A DNA stretch of 64,000 nt, taken from the NCBI RefSeq assembly GCF_030272615.1, contig NC_081413.1:442887038-442951037 (forward strand), read 5' to 3'. Shown piece after piece: positions 1 through 10,898 of this stretch. Origin of the DNA: Cryptomeria japonica. Lineage: Eukaryota; Streptophyta; Pinopsida; Cupressales; Cupressaceae. The notes under the pieces were generated by a model, which saw nothing but the letters and a program-made list of their open reading frames with translations, made no database searches and had not been told where the DNA came from. The translations under genes and the position numbers were made by a program. Position 1 is the first letter of the stretch. Each line of letters begins with the position of its first letter.

Positions 1-1504
1 TAGGTTCTTGCGGTTGAACTTTTCCTTGAACTTCTACTTAGCTTCCACTCTCTCAGCCATTTTTTGTCCTTCAGATAACTGAGAATGTCCTGATTTGAAT
101 ATGTTCATCTTTATTCTTCCCCTAATCTATTTGTGGAATTAATCCCTTATGTCTATCATCAACAAACTGGGAATCAAGCAGATCACTTTCATCATCAACA
201 ATATTTGCAATATTCATCTTCAGACCATAATTCCTTATCTGTTGCACTGAAAACCTTAAGTGAGCTCTTCTCTGAACCTCATATTCATCCATGCAATTTT
301 CCTAAAAATCTTCTAGGTTTGGTATATGTTGAAATTTTTTTTTGAGTGTAAGGTGAGCCACTACAAACCCCTTTGCATCAAAATCAACTCTTGAACTCTA
401 ACTCTAAATTTAGGGCATCTGAGACACTATTACAGGTGTAATAGGTCAATGCAATGGGAAAAGAAACTCCTATTTGGTGCTTCGCCCTATATTCTTTGTC
501 AATATGAGAAATTTTTCTACATACTTCAATTAAAAATTTCTTGTAAAAGGCATATCTCGGCAACTTATATGGTTCACCTTAAAAACCACCAACCCTCAAA
601 TAAGTAAACCTAGAAAACTGAATATAGAAGCTCCCGTATGTGCTTACAAACCGCATGGCTTCCTCAGTCAATATTTTACGAATATACCTTTTAACCTCAA
701 ACACCAGTCTCCCAAGGAAAACATCATGGAGCCTGTGATAGTTCTCAGTGGCTCTATTTTGTTGCAAATGCAAATGGTAATCATATATCTTCATATTATT
801 TTGCCAGTTTTCATGGTTTAAGCCAGTCCATTGGTGAGTGCAAGCTAAACAGTATATGAGGTTAGATGACATATAAAAAAATTTGTTACTAAAACAAATT
901 AAACCCTCATGCATCCAAGAACAACTTAAACCTGAACAATGTACATCCAATCTTCCCAAAAGAAGGCCATTTGATTCCCTCTAATCCTATGAAGCAAAAT
1001 GACAATATCTTGTACCTCCCTAATCAAATTTTCTCTAGTTAACAGTCTAGGTAAACGAGAGCCACCCTTCTGAAGCTTCAATAACAAGTTTTAGGCAATA
1101 ACATTTTGATATATTGTCTTCCTTTTAGAAAATAACCCCTGGGAATTAGAAACCATCTAGTCCTCATACTGTTCCTTATCAAGAATTTTCATGACTGCAG
1201 CAATGGTTTCCCGATTCACTTTCAGTAAAACTTCACCATTTGTGGTTTGGATGCTCCTTTGAGCAAGGTCACAGTGGTTCATACATTCTTGGACTAATTC
1301 TGGACAGAGAATGGTTGGTGGAAAAGTTGCCACTTCTATTAACCCACTATCAATTATTTTCTGCATGAGACGGTAATTTGCAAAATTTTGCACTCTTTCA
1401 TGAAATTCTTTTAAATCTACTGATGGGAGGAAGGTATCACATAAATTTGGGTGTGAACAAACTAGCCTTGAGTTTTGGTCGATTTTAGGAAATGTTGGTC
1501 TCAT
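1..1504 (-). pseudogene. Accessory ORF inside the 3' LTR (partial copy)
   Basis: This is the left copy of the accessory ORF at 13957-17060. It starts with ATG at 1504 (MRPTFPKIDQN) and continues leftwards off the window, broken by stops and frameshifts. Readable blocks are 1504-1157 and 959-579. The block containing VNRETIAAVMKI (near 1200-1230) matches VNQGTIAAVMKIP in the right copy. A stop replaces the Trp of EDW in the right copy (TGG to TAG). Conversely, the right copy has a stop where this one reads RVQNFAN. The block with FYIQFSRFTYLRVGGF matches 16090-16180. Function is unknown; see the right-hand copy for the fuller description. Confidence 0.7.
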
Positions 1505-2284
1505 CTTCAGTTTCTACATAGGACTCAGAGGTGAGCAAGAAACTTTGCAAGAAAATAAATTAACAGAGCCCTTGAATGCATGGAATAACAAGGATGAAGA
1601 AAAAAGAACAAAACTCACGTTGAAAGAGGATTCTAGATTGTAAAACAGAGGTCAAGTCACCATGCGTAGCATCCAACACTTGCTTAATTGTGAAATGGGA
1701 AACTACAAGAAATGATTTTAAAAGAAATAAGAAAACTCAAGTAAGGGCAAAATAATTGCTCACATGATTCACTCAGGATTAATTAACTACTTATCTATGT
1801 CTTCTTACTCTTAAAAGACCCTTTCCTAACATCTCATCATTATCTGGCTTATTCCTTCCTCTTTATGATTACCATACAATAAAGTACACCTCATGGCTTA
1901 TTATCCCAGTTCTTTTTAAAATTTGGAATATTCGTTTTTTGAAACACCCACCAACTTGATTCTTTCCTTTTACGTTTGAAGTTGCATTCATCCAACATCG
2001 AACCTTGAACTATGAACCCCTTCAATGATGGATCACGGGTTCAATTTCAACAAAACAAAACAAAATCAACTTTTTGGGACTCATTAAATTTGAGTAAGTT
2101 TAGAGGCCCAATTCAAAATTTTGCTCTGCATTTCCAAATGAGTCAGTTTGAATGGCCTAATTAGAGAGAGGGTAAAATGGAGCCAGATGATTTTCAAATG
2201 GTAAGGCTTGGAAAATATGTCCTACACCTTTCATTTGGCCTATGCAATATGTTGCAACTTTTAGAATTAAGTTTGGATAAGTTT

Positions 2285-3215
2285 ATCAGGTACCCATTTC
2301 AAGGGGTGAGTTGAAAGTGCATTTTAGGCACATATGCAGATTCTATTGAGTAGCCTACTTTGAGGATTTATATCTTTTGCCTTGTTGATCGTCATGAAGA
2401 ATTTAAAATTGGATTCAATGATATGCATAAATGTGAGTTATCTTGCAAAATTTAAAGTTCTTATGAATCCATTTGTTTAGTTTTCAAAGCTCAATCCGTT
2501 TGCAGTTTGTGAGGTTTGACAAGTCCCTATTTCAACTGCTAGTCGGAGCCCTATTTTGCATAAGTGTAAAAGTTGCCTAAGTGAATGGCATGTTAGAATG
2601 TTTATTCCAGGATATTGTTTGTATAAATGACAAGCTATGTTTCTAGTTTCAAGCTCCTGCCAATCCGTTTGATCGGTTTTCAAAAGGGTTTCTTAGGCCA
2701 TCTTTTTCAGTGATCCGTACTTTCATCGCTACATCAGTTAATGTGGCTATTTTCATGAGCACACCGTCTATACCCAGTCAGCCTTTTGGTCAAATTAAGT
2801 ATTCTAAGATTTGATATATACTTCAAGGTACCTATGTCTCAGATTTGAGGGTCTACGAAGGTCATTTAATATTTTTAAGAAAGGCATCATGAGTTGCCTA
2901 AGCATTGACTTCATCAGGTCCGCAATGTCGACAAAGCCAGTTGATCATTTTTGACAATTAATATCTCTTCACTCGAGATTTTTTTAGAAAATCCATTTGG
3001 TAGAATTCATTCTTGTATATCAAAGTACATTCCTGTCAGATGGTGAGGTCTAGAAAGGTGTTTTGATCGGTTTGAAAATTACGTCTTCGCGATTAAATGC
3101 AAAAATGTGGCGCAAGTGCCTGAAAGTTGCAAAACTCAGTTTGATGATCCAAAAATGGTGCTGATCGATTCCAGAGGTAAGCTTAAGGTTCCTGATGTAT
3201 CATAGAGGTGAGTTG
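2285..3215 (+). repeat. Degenerate interspersed repeat units
   Basis: A word of the form TACCTATttcag-n-GGTGAGT/GGTCTACGA recurs in diverged form near 2292, 2523, 2829, 3026 and 3188, at 160-310-base spacing. Examples are TACCCATTTCAAGGGGTGAG and TTCCTGATGTATCATAGAGG. The copies are too diverged to set a unit length by eye. No protein is readable here. Confidence 0.3.
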
Positions 3216-3364
3216 CATGAAAAAAAATAAAATTAGTCAGACCCACTTTGGGGCCCGACCTGGCTCACGCTCGTGGATTGATTTTATTGGTGTCTTGGTT
3301 CACTGAGAGAATTTCAGAATATTTAAATGGTTGTTCATTGCTAAGTGAAGTGTCTAGGGTAGTC

Positions 3365-3950
3365 TTCAATATCTGTTGATCCATTCTTCTTTTATATGCC
3401 ACTTGTGGATGATGGATTAAATTGCCTCAGTAGACAAGAATTTGGTAATTGTTGTTATGGTTCTGCGATCCTTCATAGATAATCTTTTTCAGTAGACATG
3501 GTGTTTCAGTTCCGAACAAATTTCATATCTCCATCTATGGTATTTGGGAAAAGAGAGCTCGTGCTAGATCCGGTACAAATTGCAAAAGGGTTGCAAGAAA
3601 TGAGAGGAAATAGGATTGATATTGAGGTATGGATGCGCCATCACTCATTCCCTAAAGATCTTACAGATCATGTCCGAATGCAAATGGCTTTCAAACCAGA
3701 GGTGTTGATGAAAAGCAATAAATTCAAAGCTTTCCAAAAGATCTCAGGCGTGACATCAAGCAGCATCTCTGTTTAGACTTATTCAGGCGGGTACATTGGT
3801 TCAAGAATGTGGATGATCTTTTCTTTTGGATGCAATGTGTAAGCATTTTAAGACATGCCTTTATACTGAAAATACATATATTGCAAGAGAAGGAGAACCT
3901 ATGGGTGAAATGCTCTGAATTATTCGAGGCAATGAAGAGAGGCAATAGAA
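3365..3950 (+). pseudogene. Cyclic nucleotide-gated ion channel (CNGC) fragment
   Basis: Plant CNGCs are six-helix cation channels with a C-terminal C-linker and cyclic-nucleotide-binding domain. From 3378 the sequence reads DPFFFYMPLVDDGLNCL, the S1 region. It then shifts frame for VLRSFIDNLF, and returns at 3498 to MVFQFRTNFISPS and FGKRELVLDPVQIAKG, the S2 region. It jumps directly to the C-linker (LQEMRGNRIDIEVWMRHH), and after a gap reads FPKDLRRDIKQHLCLDLFRR, then in another frame LLDAMCKHFKTCLYTENTYI and AREGEPMGEM. The S3-S6 helices, pore and most of the binding domain are absent. At least three frameshifts and several stops make it non-functional. It lies inside the 4.67-kb insertion and so was probably carried here. 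Identification rests on the ordered family motifs; the subfamily cannot be told. Confidence 0.85.
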
Positions 3951-5344
3951 AACAATCAGCAAATGCACATTGGCAGGTGTAGGCAAAATCCCATGATCTC
4001 TGCCAGTCTTCCCTCTTCCGCGTAGGATGGTGAAACTCTCTTGCGTGGATCCTTTGCATGTAATTGGAGAAGGCATTGAAACCTGAGGCAATATGAAATA
4101 GCAGCAAAGCTCCAAGCAAGTCTCGTGGCATGTAAATGGGCATTAATTGTCAGAAGTTAATGCCATTGGCTAGCATTCATCCAAAGTCTAACCTCCCTGT
4201 ATGTGGCTATGGAGTGTGGTGAACTGCAGTGGAGGAGAAACAGAGACTTCCAATCAGATGCATCTGCAGGTCTATTTCCCAACTCCACATGACCTTGCCA
4301 GCATTCCTCTCTATGTAGAATGTCGAAGGAGGTGTGAAAGGCATAGAGTAGCTTTGAAGTTAATCAAATGCAAACATGTAAACAAAAACACATCTCCCTT
4401 ACGTAGTTGATTAAAAATGGGGTTTTCAATTAAAAGTCCAAGCAACTACAATCAGTAGTGCAAGCCTGAATCCATGACCTCTACCAACATCTTTCCTTGT
4501 TGCTTGGACTGTGGAAGGGCATTTAAAATCTCTCAAAGAAAGGGCCATTGGCACATGAATGTCGTACCTCCTCCCACGCAACATCATAATAAAGGAAAGG
4601 TCTTTAAACCCTATGCAGATTAGTATGATTAAAACCAAATTCCCCTGACGTGGTAGTAAGGAAAGCATGAAATACATTTTCAAGCAATTTGCCTTGGCAA
4701 CTGTAAATGCCAAAATCATATAGCAAATGAAATGGCATTAAAAGTCTTCAATGCCAATGCGATTCACAGATGTTTCCCCAGCTCAATAATTTCTACAAGC
4801 ATTTTCCCCTGCGTGGCATGTTTGAAGCATTCAAGTGTAAAGGGGGTGACGTTAGTAGTTTCAAACAGGCGCCATTAAAACTCAGAAGAAAACCTCCAAA
4901 AAATGTGTTACCACGCATAAAGGCAATATCCCACATTGGTGGTGGGAGCGAAATTTTTAATATTTTTAACCAAGGCTCCACCATAACATAGTGTCAAAGT
5001 CTTGGAGGCTTTTGACGGATGGTGCTGATGGGCACCCAAGGATGACCCCATGCACGTGGGTGCAGATCCCAAGGTGATTGAGTTGCAACCAGGTGGACCC
5101 CACATAGGCACAAATCTCGAGGCAGGTGAATTTTGTAGAGGAAGAGTAGATTAACAAGTGAGCAGGTTGTAGAAGATCTATGGTGTGCGTGGATTCGCAA
5201 AGAGAAGATGCACATCGAATACCTTCGCGAAATAGCGAAAATCATCTGCAAAAATCAAAGGTTAAAGAGTGAGCAAGTTCAGATGATCCAACGGCTCACG
5301 TGACCTAAAGATGCAAGCTCATTAGCCATTACAAAATGGTGAAA
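3951..5344. other. No recognisable gene; weak repeated words
   Basis: I see no convincing protein on either strand. Words like CCCCTGCGTGGCATG, CCCTGACGTGGTAG and CCCTTACGTAG recur near 4390, 4645 and 4805, suggesting old degenerate repetition. Short open frames here look like chance. Confidence 0.4.
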
Positions 5345-5490
5345 GATAGGTGGCGATGACGTGGTGATGACAGAGACTGAGGTGTCGCTGAGGTGGCGAC
5401 AATGTGGCCGACAAATAAGTAGATAGGTGGCGGACACGAGGCAATGAGGTGGCAGATGGATGAGGTGTCATCCGAGGTGGCGCCAAGTGC
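5345..5490. repeat. GC-rich minisatellite (GAGGTGGCG motif)
   Basis: The words GGTGGCGA, GAGGTGTC, GAGGTGGCGAC, AGGTGGCGGAC, GAGGTGGCAG and GAGGTGGCGCC recur at irregular spacing of about 10-35 bases. The stretch is distinctly richer in G and C than its surroundings. The open frame on its minus strand is a by-product of the repeat. Confidence 0.6.
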
Positions 5491-6737
5491 ACCCCATCAG
5501 CCAATCATAGGCTGCCATGTGGTAGGACTTCAGGGCAAAAATGGATTGAAAAATCAAATTTAAATGTATAGTTCAAACAATATAAAAAAATTCAAAAAAT
5601 TTAAATGATGGAGGCATATGAAGGATTTAATTCGCCCAGAGGTCCATTTTTGCCCAAAATACCAAGTATCATATATCATCGGAAAGCTCTCGGGATGAAG
5701 AATGCATTTATGGAGTTAGTTTCAAAAAATATGAGATATTTAGAGAGAAGTTTCCACGAGAAAGAAGAAGAAAGTGAATTTAGTTGGAGAAAGAGACACT
5801 TGGCAATTTCGGTTGCCGACCTAATGTTTTTCCCTCTCCTTCTTATTCTCATTTTCTTCTCATTGTAAGGGTTCCAGAATTCTGTGAGAGTGGCTCCAGA
5901 TTTCATGGCTTCCAGTTCTGAACTTCTTGACCCAAATGTGTAAAATTCTTTGCTTTGTTTCAGAGTACAGAGATAACATTGCAGTCTTGGAGATGTTTCT
6001 AGTTGCAGATCTTACTTGTGTCAGAAATGAGTAAATTTCCCACAGTATTATCTCTATGTATGTATTTCCATTAGTATGAATTGAATCCTTAAGGAGGATG
6101 AAATTTGTCAATTTCAAGGAGATTGTGTGTCTATCTATAGGTATCCTTCAATGAAGGTTTTAAACTCTGTAATCAGTCATGAATAATGGAATGTGTCCCA
6201 GATCTGATAATTCTGTGAATGGAATTGAGTAATGCATTAATATAAGGTGTTAATGCAGGAAATTTGTTTAAGGAAAACCAATTTGTGACTAGGATACACT
6301 TTTGCAATTCTTTGTGTGTCTTTGTTGCCCAATGAACAAGGTAGTGGTCTTGCAGATTTGGGGATAGTTTCAGATCTATACAAATCAAAGACAAATCTAT
6401 TTCCCTTCATATTTAGGGGGTTGTGTTCTATCCTTCCCAAACTTTGTTTCACCCATTATTTGTACAAGATCTAGCCAATCTGCATATGTTATCTAATTTT
6501 TTGAGCTTGTGGAATGGTTTATCTTCTTCATTGATGTTGTCATGGTGAGTAAATTAGTTAATTTCATGCATCAAAAGGGTGTCCCCCCCTAGGTCTAGCA
6601 GAACCTGAAGTGTAGGAGGATCAATTAGGGTCCTATGTTATGTTGTCCAAGTCTTGATGTGTTCTATAAGGTGAAATTGGCTATTTTATAGAATCAATTG
6701 CAGGTAAACTTGGGTTAATCATTTTTTATGAACAACA
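5491..6737. other. No gene seen; LTR-like non-coding sequence
   Basis: AT-rich sequence forms the right end of the 4.67-kb insertion. No protein similarity is readable. The CTTCTTATTCTCATTTTC pyrimidine tract near 5840, followed by TGTAAGGGTTCCAG, resembles transcribed leader sequence of LTR elements, but this is only an impression. Confidence 0.35.
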
Positions 6738-7086
6738 CAACTGATGGACCAACATAAGAACATACAATAGACCTTGCTAAAGATAATACCTTGGACCAAA
6801 ATCCACTCCTACACATATTGAACCTTGAACCTTGAACTTGCAAAAAATAGAGGTTCAAAGGTTCAAGTTCAAAAACACGCTCAAAAAAACATTAATAAAG
6901 ACATGACCACAGAGCGACAAGACTGCTTGAACGTGAAATTTGTACCTTGGACAAGTTCAACAGAAAGGTTCAAGTTCAAAGAATTATGACCCGACATAAT
7001 AACCAAACTTTACACAAGGCTCCACTTTAAAGAGAATTTCCAAAAATTATTCAATCCTAACAATTCAAAATTAAGGGAGGGTAACA

Positions 7087-7108
7087 TTGGCTCTGACTGG
7101 GGAGCAGG
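7087..7108 (+). other. Primer-site-like motif in the unexpected orientation
   Basis: Directly after the LTR end (TAACA, 7086) the plus strand reads TTGGCTCTGACTGGGGAG. That resembles the TTGGC...CTGGGGA sequence that follows 5' LTRs in Tat-type elements. For the minus-strand element this is where a polypurine tract should lie, and none is evident. It may be chance or the scar of an aberrant reverse-transcription product. Confidence 0.35.
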
Positions 7109-7232
7109 ATTGCCAAGGACTAGGAAGGAACTTAGAATCTTTGGTTTCACACTAAAAGAAAGATAAAAATCTGAAGCAAAGGAAAACAAAACACAACAAA
7201 ATTGACACCAAAATAGACAACTACTTGCAAAA

Positions 7233-8340
7233 CTACACTTTGTAAAGCTTAAGATCCTGCCCATTATAAGATAGGGGAAGAGTTGTACCATCTAAATAAG
7301 AGAGCCTGAAAGTATTTGGTCCTTTGACTTTGTGGATCAGAAATGGCCCTTTCCATAATGAATCAAATTTTTTCGTGTGCTCCTTTAGGTTCCCTCCTTT
7401 TATCCTAGAGCAAAACTTGGTCTCCCAACATAAATTTTCTCGGTCGAGCTCTGTGATCAAAAATCTTTTTTACCTACTACTGATGTTTGGTAATGTGATC
7501 TACCATCTTTTCTCTTTCTTCTTCAATCTTGGCCAAACACATAACTCTTTTCTCCAATGCATCTTGAAAATACACATCCTACACTATTGTTTCAAATTTG
7601 GAAGCTACTAATTCTAGAGGAAGTACAAGTTGAGCACCAATCCCATATACAAGCTCAAAAGGAGACATTCCAATTGCTCATTTTGGTGACATTCTATCTG
7701 CCCATAGAGCTTCATACAACTTCTTGTGCCAATCTTTTTAATTTTCACTCACTAACTTTTTCATGATGTTAATCAAATTCTTATTACTAGACTCTGCTTG
7801 ACCATTGCCCCATGGGTAATATTCTGAAGAATGAGCCAAAGAGATCCCATGATCATAATAAAATGAGAAATTTCAGAAGAGGAAAATCTTGTTGTGTTAC
7901 CAGTTACTATTTTTAGAGGTACTCCAAAGTGAACCAGGATATTTTCCTTCAGGAATTCACACACCACCTCTGAGGTTGTCCTTCTGACAGGTACTGCTTC
8001 AACCCATTTAGTGAAATAATCAGTGGCCATAAGAATATGGGTATGCCTAGCACTGAAAGAAGGTGATAATGCACCTATGAAATCTAAACCCCATTGTTTG
8101 AAAGGTTCTTCTATAGCCACCAGTCTGAGAGGTAAGATGACGAGCTATGGATTTCCTATGAATAACTTGCATTTCTCACAATTGATAACCTAGGTATATG
8201 CATCTCTAAACATTCCAGGCCAGTAATAACAATTCCTTGATATCTTATAAGAAGTGATAGTAGAACAGAAATGACTGCCACATGCATCATCATGAAATGT
8301 TTTCAATGAAGCCTCCTGATGTGCTTTGTCCACACATCAG
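7233..8340 (-). pseudogene. Gypsy integrase (zinc-binding, catalytic and C-terminal domains)
   Basis: Integrase inserts the cDNA into the host chromosome. On the minus strand the zinc-binding part lies near 8340-8180 (AHQEA...FHDDACGSHF, then CEKCK). The catalytic core starts with WGLDFIGALSPSF and DYFTKWVEAVPVRR (8120-7960). It reaches VTGNTTRFSS, where the family normally has D-N, so the second catalytic Asp appears lost to Gly. A frameshift near 7850 separates this from a GNGQAESSNKNLI-like stretch in the next frame. The C-terminal part (7460-7233) reads WKGPFLIHKVKGPNTFRLSY and LPLSYNGQDLKLYKV, a GPY/F-type module with no chromodomain. It is the last gene before the 3' LTR, with a 147-base gap. 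Inactive. Confidence 0.85.
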
Positions 8341-8489
8341 AGGAAAGTGCCATCTAATCCCTATTTATATAATACATCATTAAAAATAACATACTTGGCT
8401 GCTTTTAATCTCAAGTTTTGTTTCTCTTTATGATAAAAATGCGCATGATACTCTCCATAGGTCAGATAGAAGGCTACATCAATAAACCA

Positions 8490-9190
8490 TGAATCCTACA
8501 GGTCCATAAAATGAACTAGTGGCAGCTCGTCTTCAACCCCATTTTTACTCTCAGCAATCAACTTACATAAGCCTTGGCCTCTTACTATCTTTGTTGGTTT
8601 GATATCCAGATTGAACTCTTGTATCTTTGAAACCCACATTGCCTTGTTATTCATTCCAATGTCTTGTTGCATCAAGATACTCTTCATAGCAGAATGGGGT
8701 ACATAAACTATTCCATGGGAATCAAGAATGCAATATCTAAAATGTTTTACAACTTTTACTATGCAAAGCCTGTTTTTCCATCAATAAATACTTTAATTCA
8801 TGTTTTTTCAATGGTACACTCATGAATGCTATAGGAACTTCCATATCCTCTTTATTTCTTTGCAACAAGATTCCTGACATGGTGTGCTCAGTAGCATAAC
8901 AACAAATGATAAAATCCTTCTTAAAGTCTGGATTAATTAGTGTGGGGGCTTGTGCAATGGCCTCTTTTATTGCTCCAAATGCTTTCTTCTCATCTTCATT
9001 CCATTTGAAAGACTGCTTCTCACTCATTATATTCATTATATACCTAGTAGTCTCCACAAAATCTGGGAGATACCTTCTCAAAAAATTCACCTATCTAGAG
9101 AAGGACCTGACTCCATTTCTATTAGATGGTAGACTCAGCTTTTGGATTGCCTTCACCCTTTCAGGATCCTCCTTGACACCCTCTTTGGAA
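8490..9190 (-). pseudogene. Gypsy RNase H (standard pol copy)
   Basis: This domain degrades the RNA strand during reverse transcription. The stretch NFLRRYLPDFVETTRYIMN and SFKWNEDEKKAFGAIKEAI (9090-8950) is the RT-RNase H connection. It is followed by IICCYATEHTMSGILLQRN, which holds the region of the first catalytic acidic residue (family D-A-S; here C-Y-A, so altered). VPIAFMSVPLKKHELKYLLM-like sequence follows, then a break near 8737. 8687-8496 continues with WVSKIQEFNLDIKPTKIVRG and GQGLCKLIAES, the end of RNase H. Stops near 8737 and 8690 split the frame. Confidence 0.8.
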
Positions 9191-9199
9191 ATGATGTGA

Positions 9200-10240
9200 C
9201 CTAGTAATTTGCCTTAAGTTAACCCAAACACTGACTTCTTTGGATTCAAAGACACTCCATGCTTCCGACATCTTTGCAATACTTGCCTTAAGTCTCTTAA
9301 GTGATGTTTTCTTGTCTACGAAAATATAGTTAAATCATCCAAGTATATAAAAATTATTTTCTTTCAAATGACCAAAAGACAAGTCCATATCCCTTTAGAA
9401 GGTTGCTCCAGCATTTATCAAGCAAAATGACATCCTGTTGTATATGAAAGTACCCAAGGGAGTGATGAAGGTTATCTTGTGCTGGTCGATTTCTGAAACA
9501 CTAATATGGTTATAACCAAAAAAACCATCAAGCATATACATCATTTTTGAACCTAAGATTCTCTACAAAATATGATCTATAGAAGGTAATGAGTAATTAT
9601 CTTTTAGGCTGGCTTGATTCAAATTCCTAGAGTCCACACAAATTCTTACCTCCCCATTTTTCTTACGAACTGGTACTATATTGGCTATCCAAGTGGAATG
9701 ATGTATAGGATATATGATTCTAGCCTTCAACATTTTGTCTACCTCGTTAAAGATGGCCTCAGCTACCTTGGGATTAAAATTCCTAAGTTTATGCTGGAAA
9801 GTGCTCACTCCAAGCTTCAAAGGAATATGGTATTAAAATTTTCCTTCCTTAAAGTTCTTCAAGTCATCATGGCACCAGGAAAAGACATCTTTGTATTCCA
9901 ACAAGAGACTTATGAACCTTTCCTTCTCTGCAGGTGTGCAACATTATTTTATGTTAACATACTTAGGATCCTCTTCAGTTCCAATATTAACTCTTTCATA
10001 GCCATCAACATCCTGAACAGCAAAAATTCAGTCATTTTTCTTCTTGGTAAAGGCATCATGACGGCCAAAAAGACATTCTAAGGAGAGTAACCCTTTAGGA
10101 ATCTTATTTACTTTTAGTTGTATTACTTCACCATTTACTCCTTGACCTGGTTCTGGAGAAAAATCCTTGTACTTAGCTTCTAAACCTTCAAAGAAAGTAG
10201 CAGTGAACATTTTTGTAAAATGCAAAAAGTTCTCGATCTG
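9200..10240 (-). pseudogene. Gypsy reverse transcriptase
   Basis: It copies element RNA into DNA. 10225-10028 carries the upstream linker (FEGLEAKYKDFSPEPGQGV). 9820-9563 has the fingers region: KMLKARIIYPIHHSTWIANI, VPVRKKNGEVRICVDSRNLN and the PSIDHIL end. The palm follows in broken frames: LGTFIYNRMSFCLINAGATF (around 9450-9380), then at 9353-9321 the catalytic box FIYLDDLTIF, with both aspartates kept. Stops and frameshifts around 9340 and 9550 disable the gene. Unusually, an RNase H domain lies upstream of this RT, between it and the protease. Confidence 0.88.
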
Positions 10241-10269
10241 CTTGTCATTTTCACAGACCTACCAAAAAT

Positions 10270-10790
10270 TTGAATTATTAGGTACACTCGATTGGTATAT
10301 CAATTCCACATGGTAGGTATCGTTTGTGAACTCAGGATGAGGAACTAAAAGGGAAGTTGATACCGCCAAAGAATCAGCCTTAGAATTTTACTCTTTGGGA
10401 ATGGCCTCGATAGAAAAAGCATCAAAACCCTCAATTTCATCCCACACTCTATTCTGGTAGTTCCTCAGCCTCTCATTTTTAACATTGAACAACCCTTTGA
10501 CTTATTTCATAATCAACTCTGCATCTCCCCTAACTTGCAATAGGTGCACTCCCAACTTCTTTGCCTCAACCAATCCCAATAACAAGGCTTCATACTCAGG
10601 AGTATTATTGGTATTCTTAAACTCCAATTTGAAGGAGAAAGGGATATTTTCGCCAAAGGGAGGAATAAGAGCTACCCCAGCTACAAAACCTGATTCCGAA
10701 CAACTTCCATCAAATTCCATCAACCATAAATCCTCCAGGACCTTAGGTTGAGACCAATTTCTTGCAACTTCATTATTAGATAAGATCATA
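10270..10790 (-). pseudogene. Additional (archaeal-like) RNase H upstream of RT
   Basis: 10790-10502 reads WLMEFDGSCSESGFVAGVAL, then PEYEALLLGLVEAKKLGV and VRGDAELIMK. These are the D...E...D order of an RNase H of the plant/archaeal type. It continues in frame past a stop into VKGLFNVKNERLRNYQNRVW and KADSLA-like sequence near 10380. Dual RNase H elements of the Tat group carry such a second domain. Here it lies between protease and RT, not next to integrase. The catalytic D, E and D appear retained, but the frame has stops (for example near 10500 and 10390). Confidence 0.75.
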
Positions 10791-10898
10791 TAATTCCCAA
10801 ATTGACATTCATGATACAATATTTGTTCTTTTGATCATCAGAAGGAAAAACAATGAACTTAGATTTGGGCTCTGGTTGCAAGATGACCTATTTTTTCC

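Larger units (their letters stand above)
2072..6737. mobile_element. 4.67-kb insertion in the gypsy LTR, carrying a CNGC pseudogene
   Basis: The flanking LTR is continuous with the right-hand LTR copy if 2072-6737 is removed. CAACT lies on both sides (2067-2071 and 6738-6742), a 5-bp target duplication. The right end reads ...GAACAACA, but the left end reads TTTTGGGACTC rather than TG, so the ends do not form a clean LTR pair. I found no second LTR copy inside and no transposase or RT. Contents in order: degenerate repeats (2285-3215), the CNGC remnant (3365-3950), about 1.4 kb of sequence without a recognisable gene (3951-5344), a GC-rich minisatellite (5345-5490), and 1.2 kb of sequence without a recognisable gene (5491-6737). 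It may be a non-autonomous LTR element or a DNA transposon that captured a gene fragment. Confidence 0.7.
1..7086 (-). repeat. 3' LTR of the gypsy element, split by an insertion
   Basis: The LTR sequence is 1-2071 and 6738-7086; 2072-6737 is foreign. Direct comparison with 15490-17969 shows the same order of sequence on both sides of the insertion. It ends in TAACA at 7086, against AAACA at 17969. Its left end is beyond base 1. On the minus strand the LTR begins TGTTACCCTCCC. Bases 1505-2071 and 6738-7086 hold no gene. They are the upstream part of the LTR, with several AACCTTGAAC/GGTTCAAG-like repeated words that occur in both LTR copies. Confidence 0.8.

Noticed and set aside
1640-1680. CAAGTCACCATGCG (and its copy near 17205-17220) as the LTR/primer-site junction
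   Set aside because: It could mark a short LTR, but TGTT/AACA ends and the TTGGC...CTGGGGA motif near 13121-13148 fit better. I kept it only as the alternative model.
4000-4720. Minus-strand frames with MPRDLLGALLLFHIASG- and PRQGNLVLIILICIG-type hydrophobic stretches
   Set aside because: They overlap one another in several frames, match no family and show no continuity; judged chance frames in degenerate repeats.
5322-5504. Pro/His/Thr-rich frame on the minus strand
   Set aside because: It comes from the GAGGTGGCG minisatellite; composition follows the repeat.
7010-7291. Hydrophobic 93-residue frame crossing the LTR edge
   Set aside because: It spans the end of integrase, the untranslated stretch and the LTR, so it is a chance frame and not a membrane protein.
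9614-10081. 155-residue plus-strand frame
   Set aside because: It is opposite the RT coding strand, whose minus-strand reading gives clear RT motifs.
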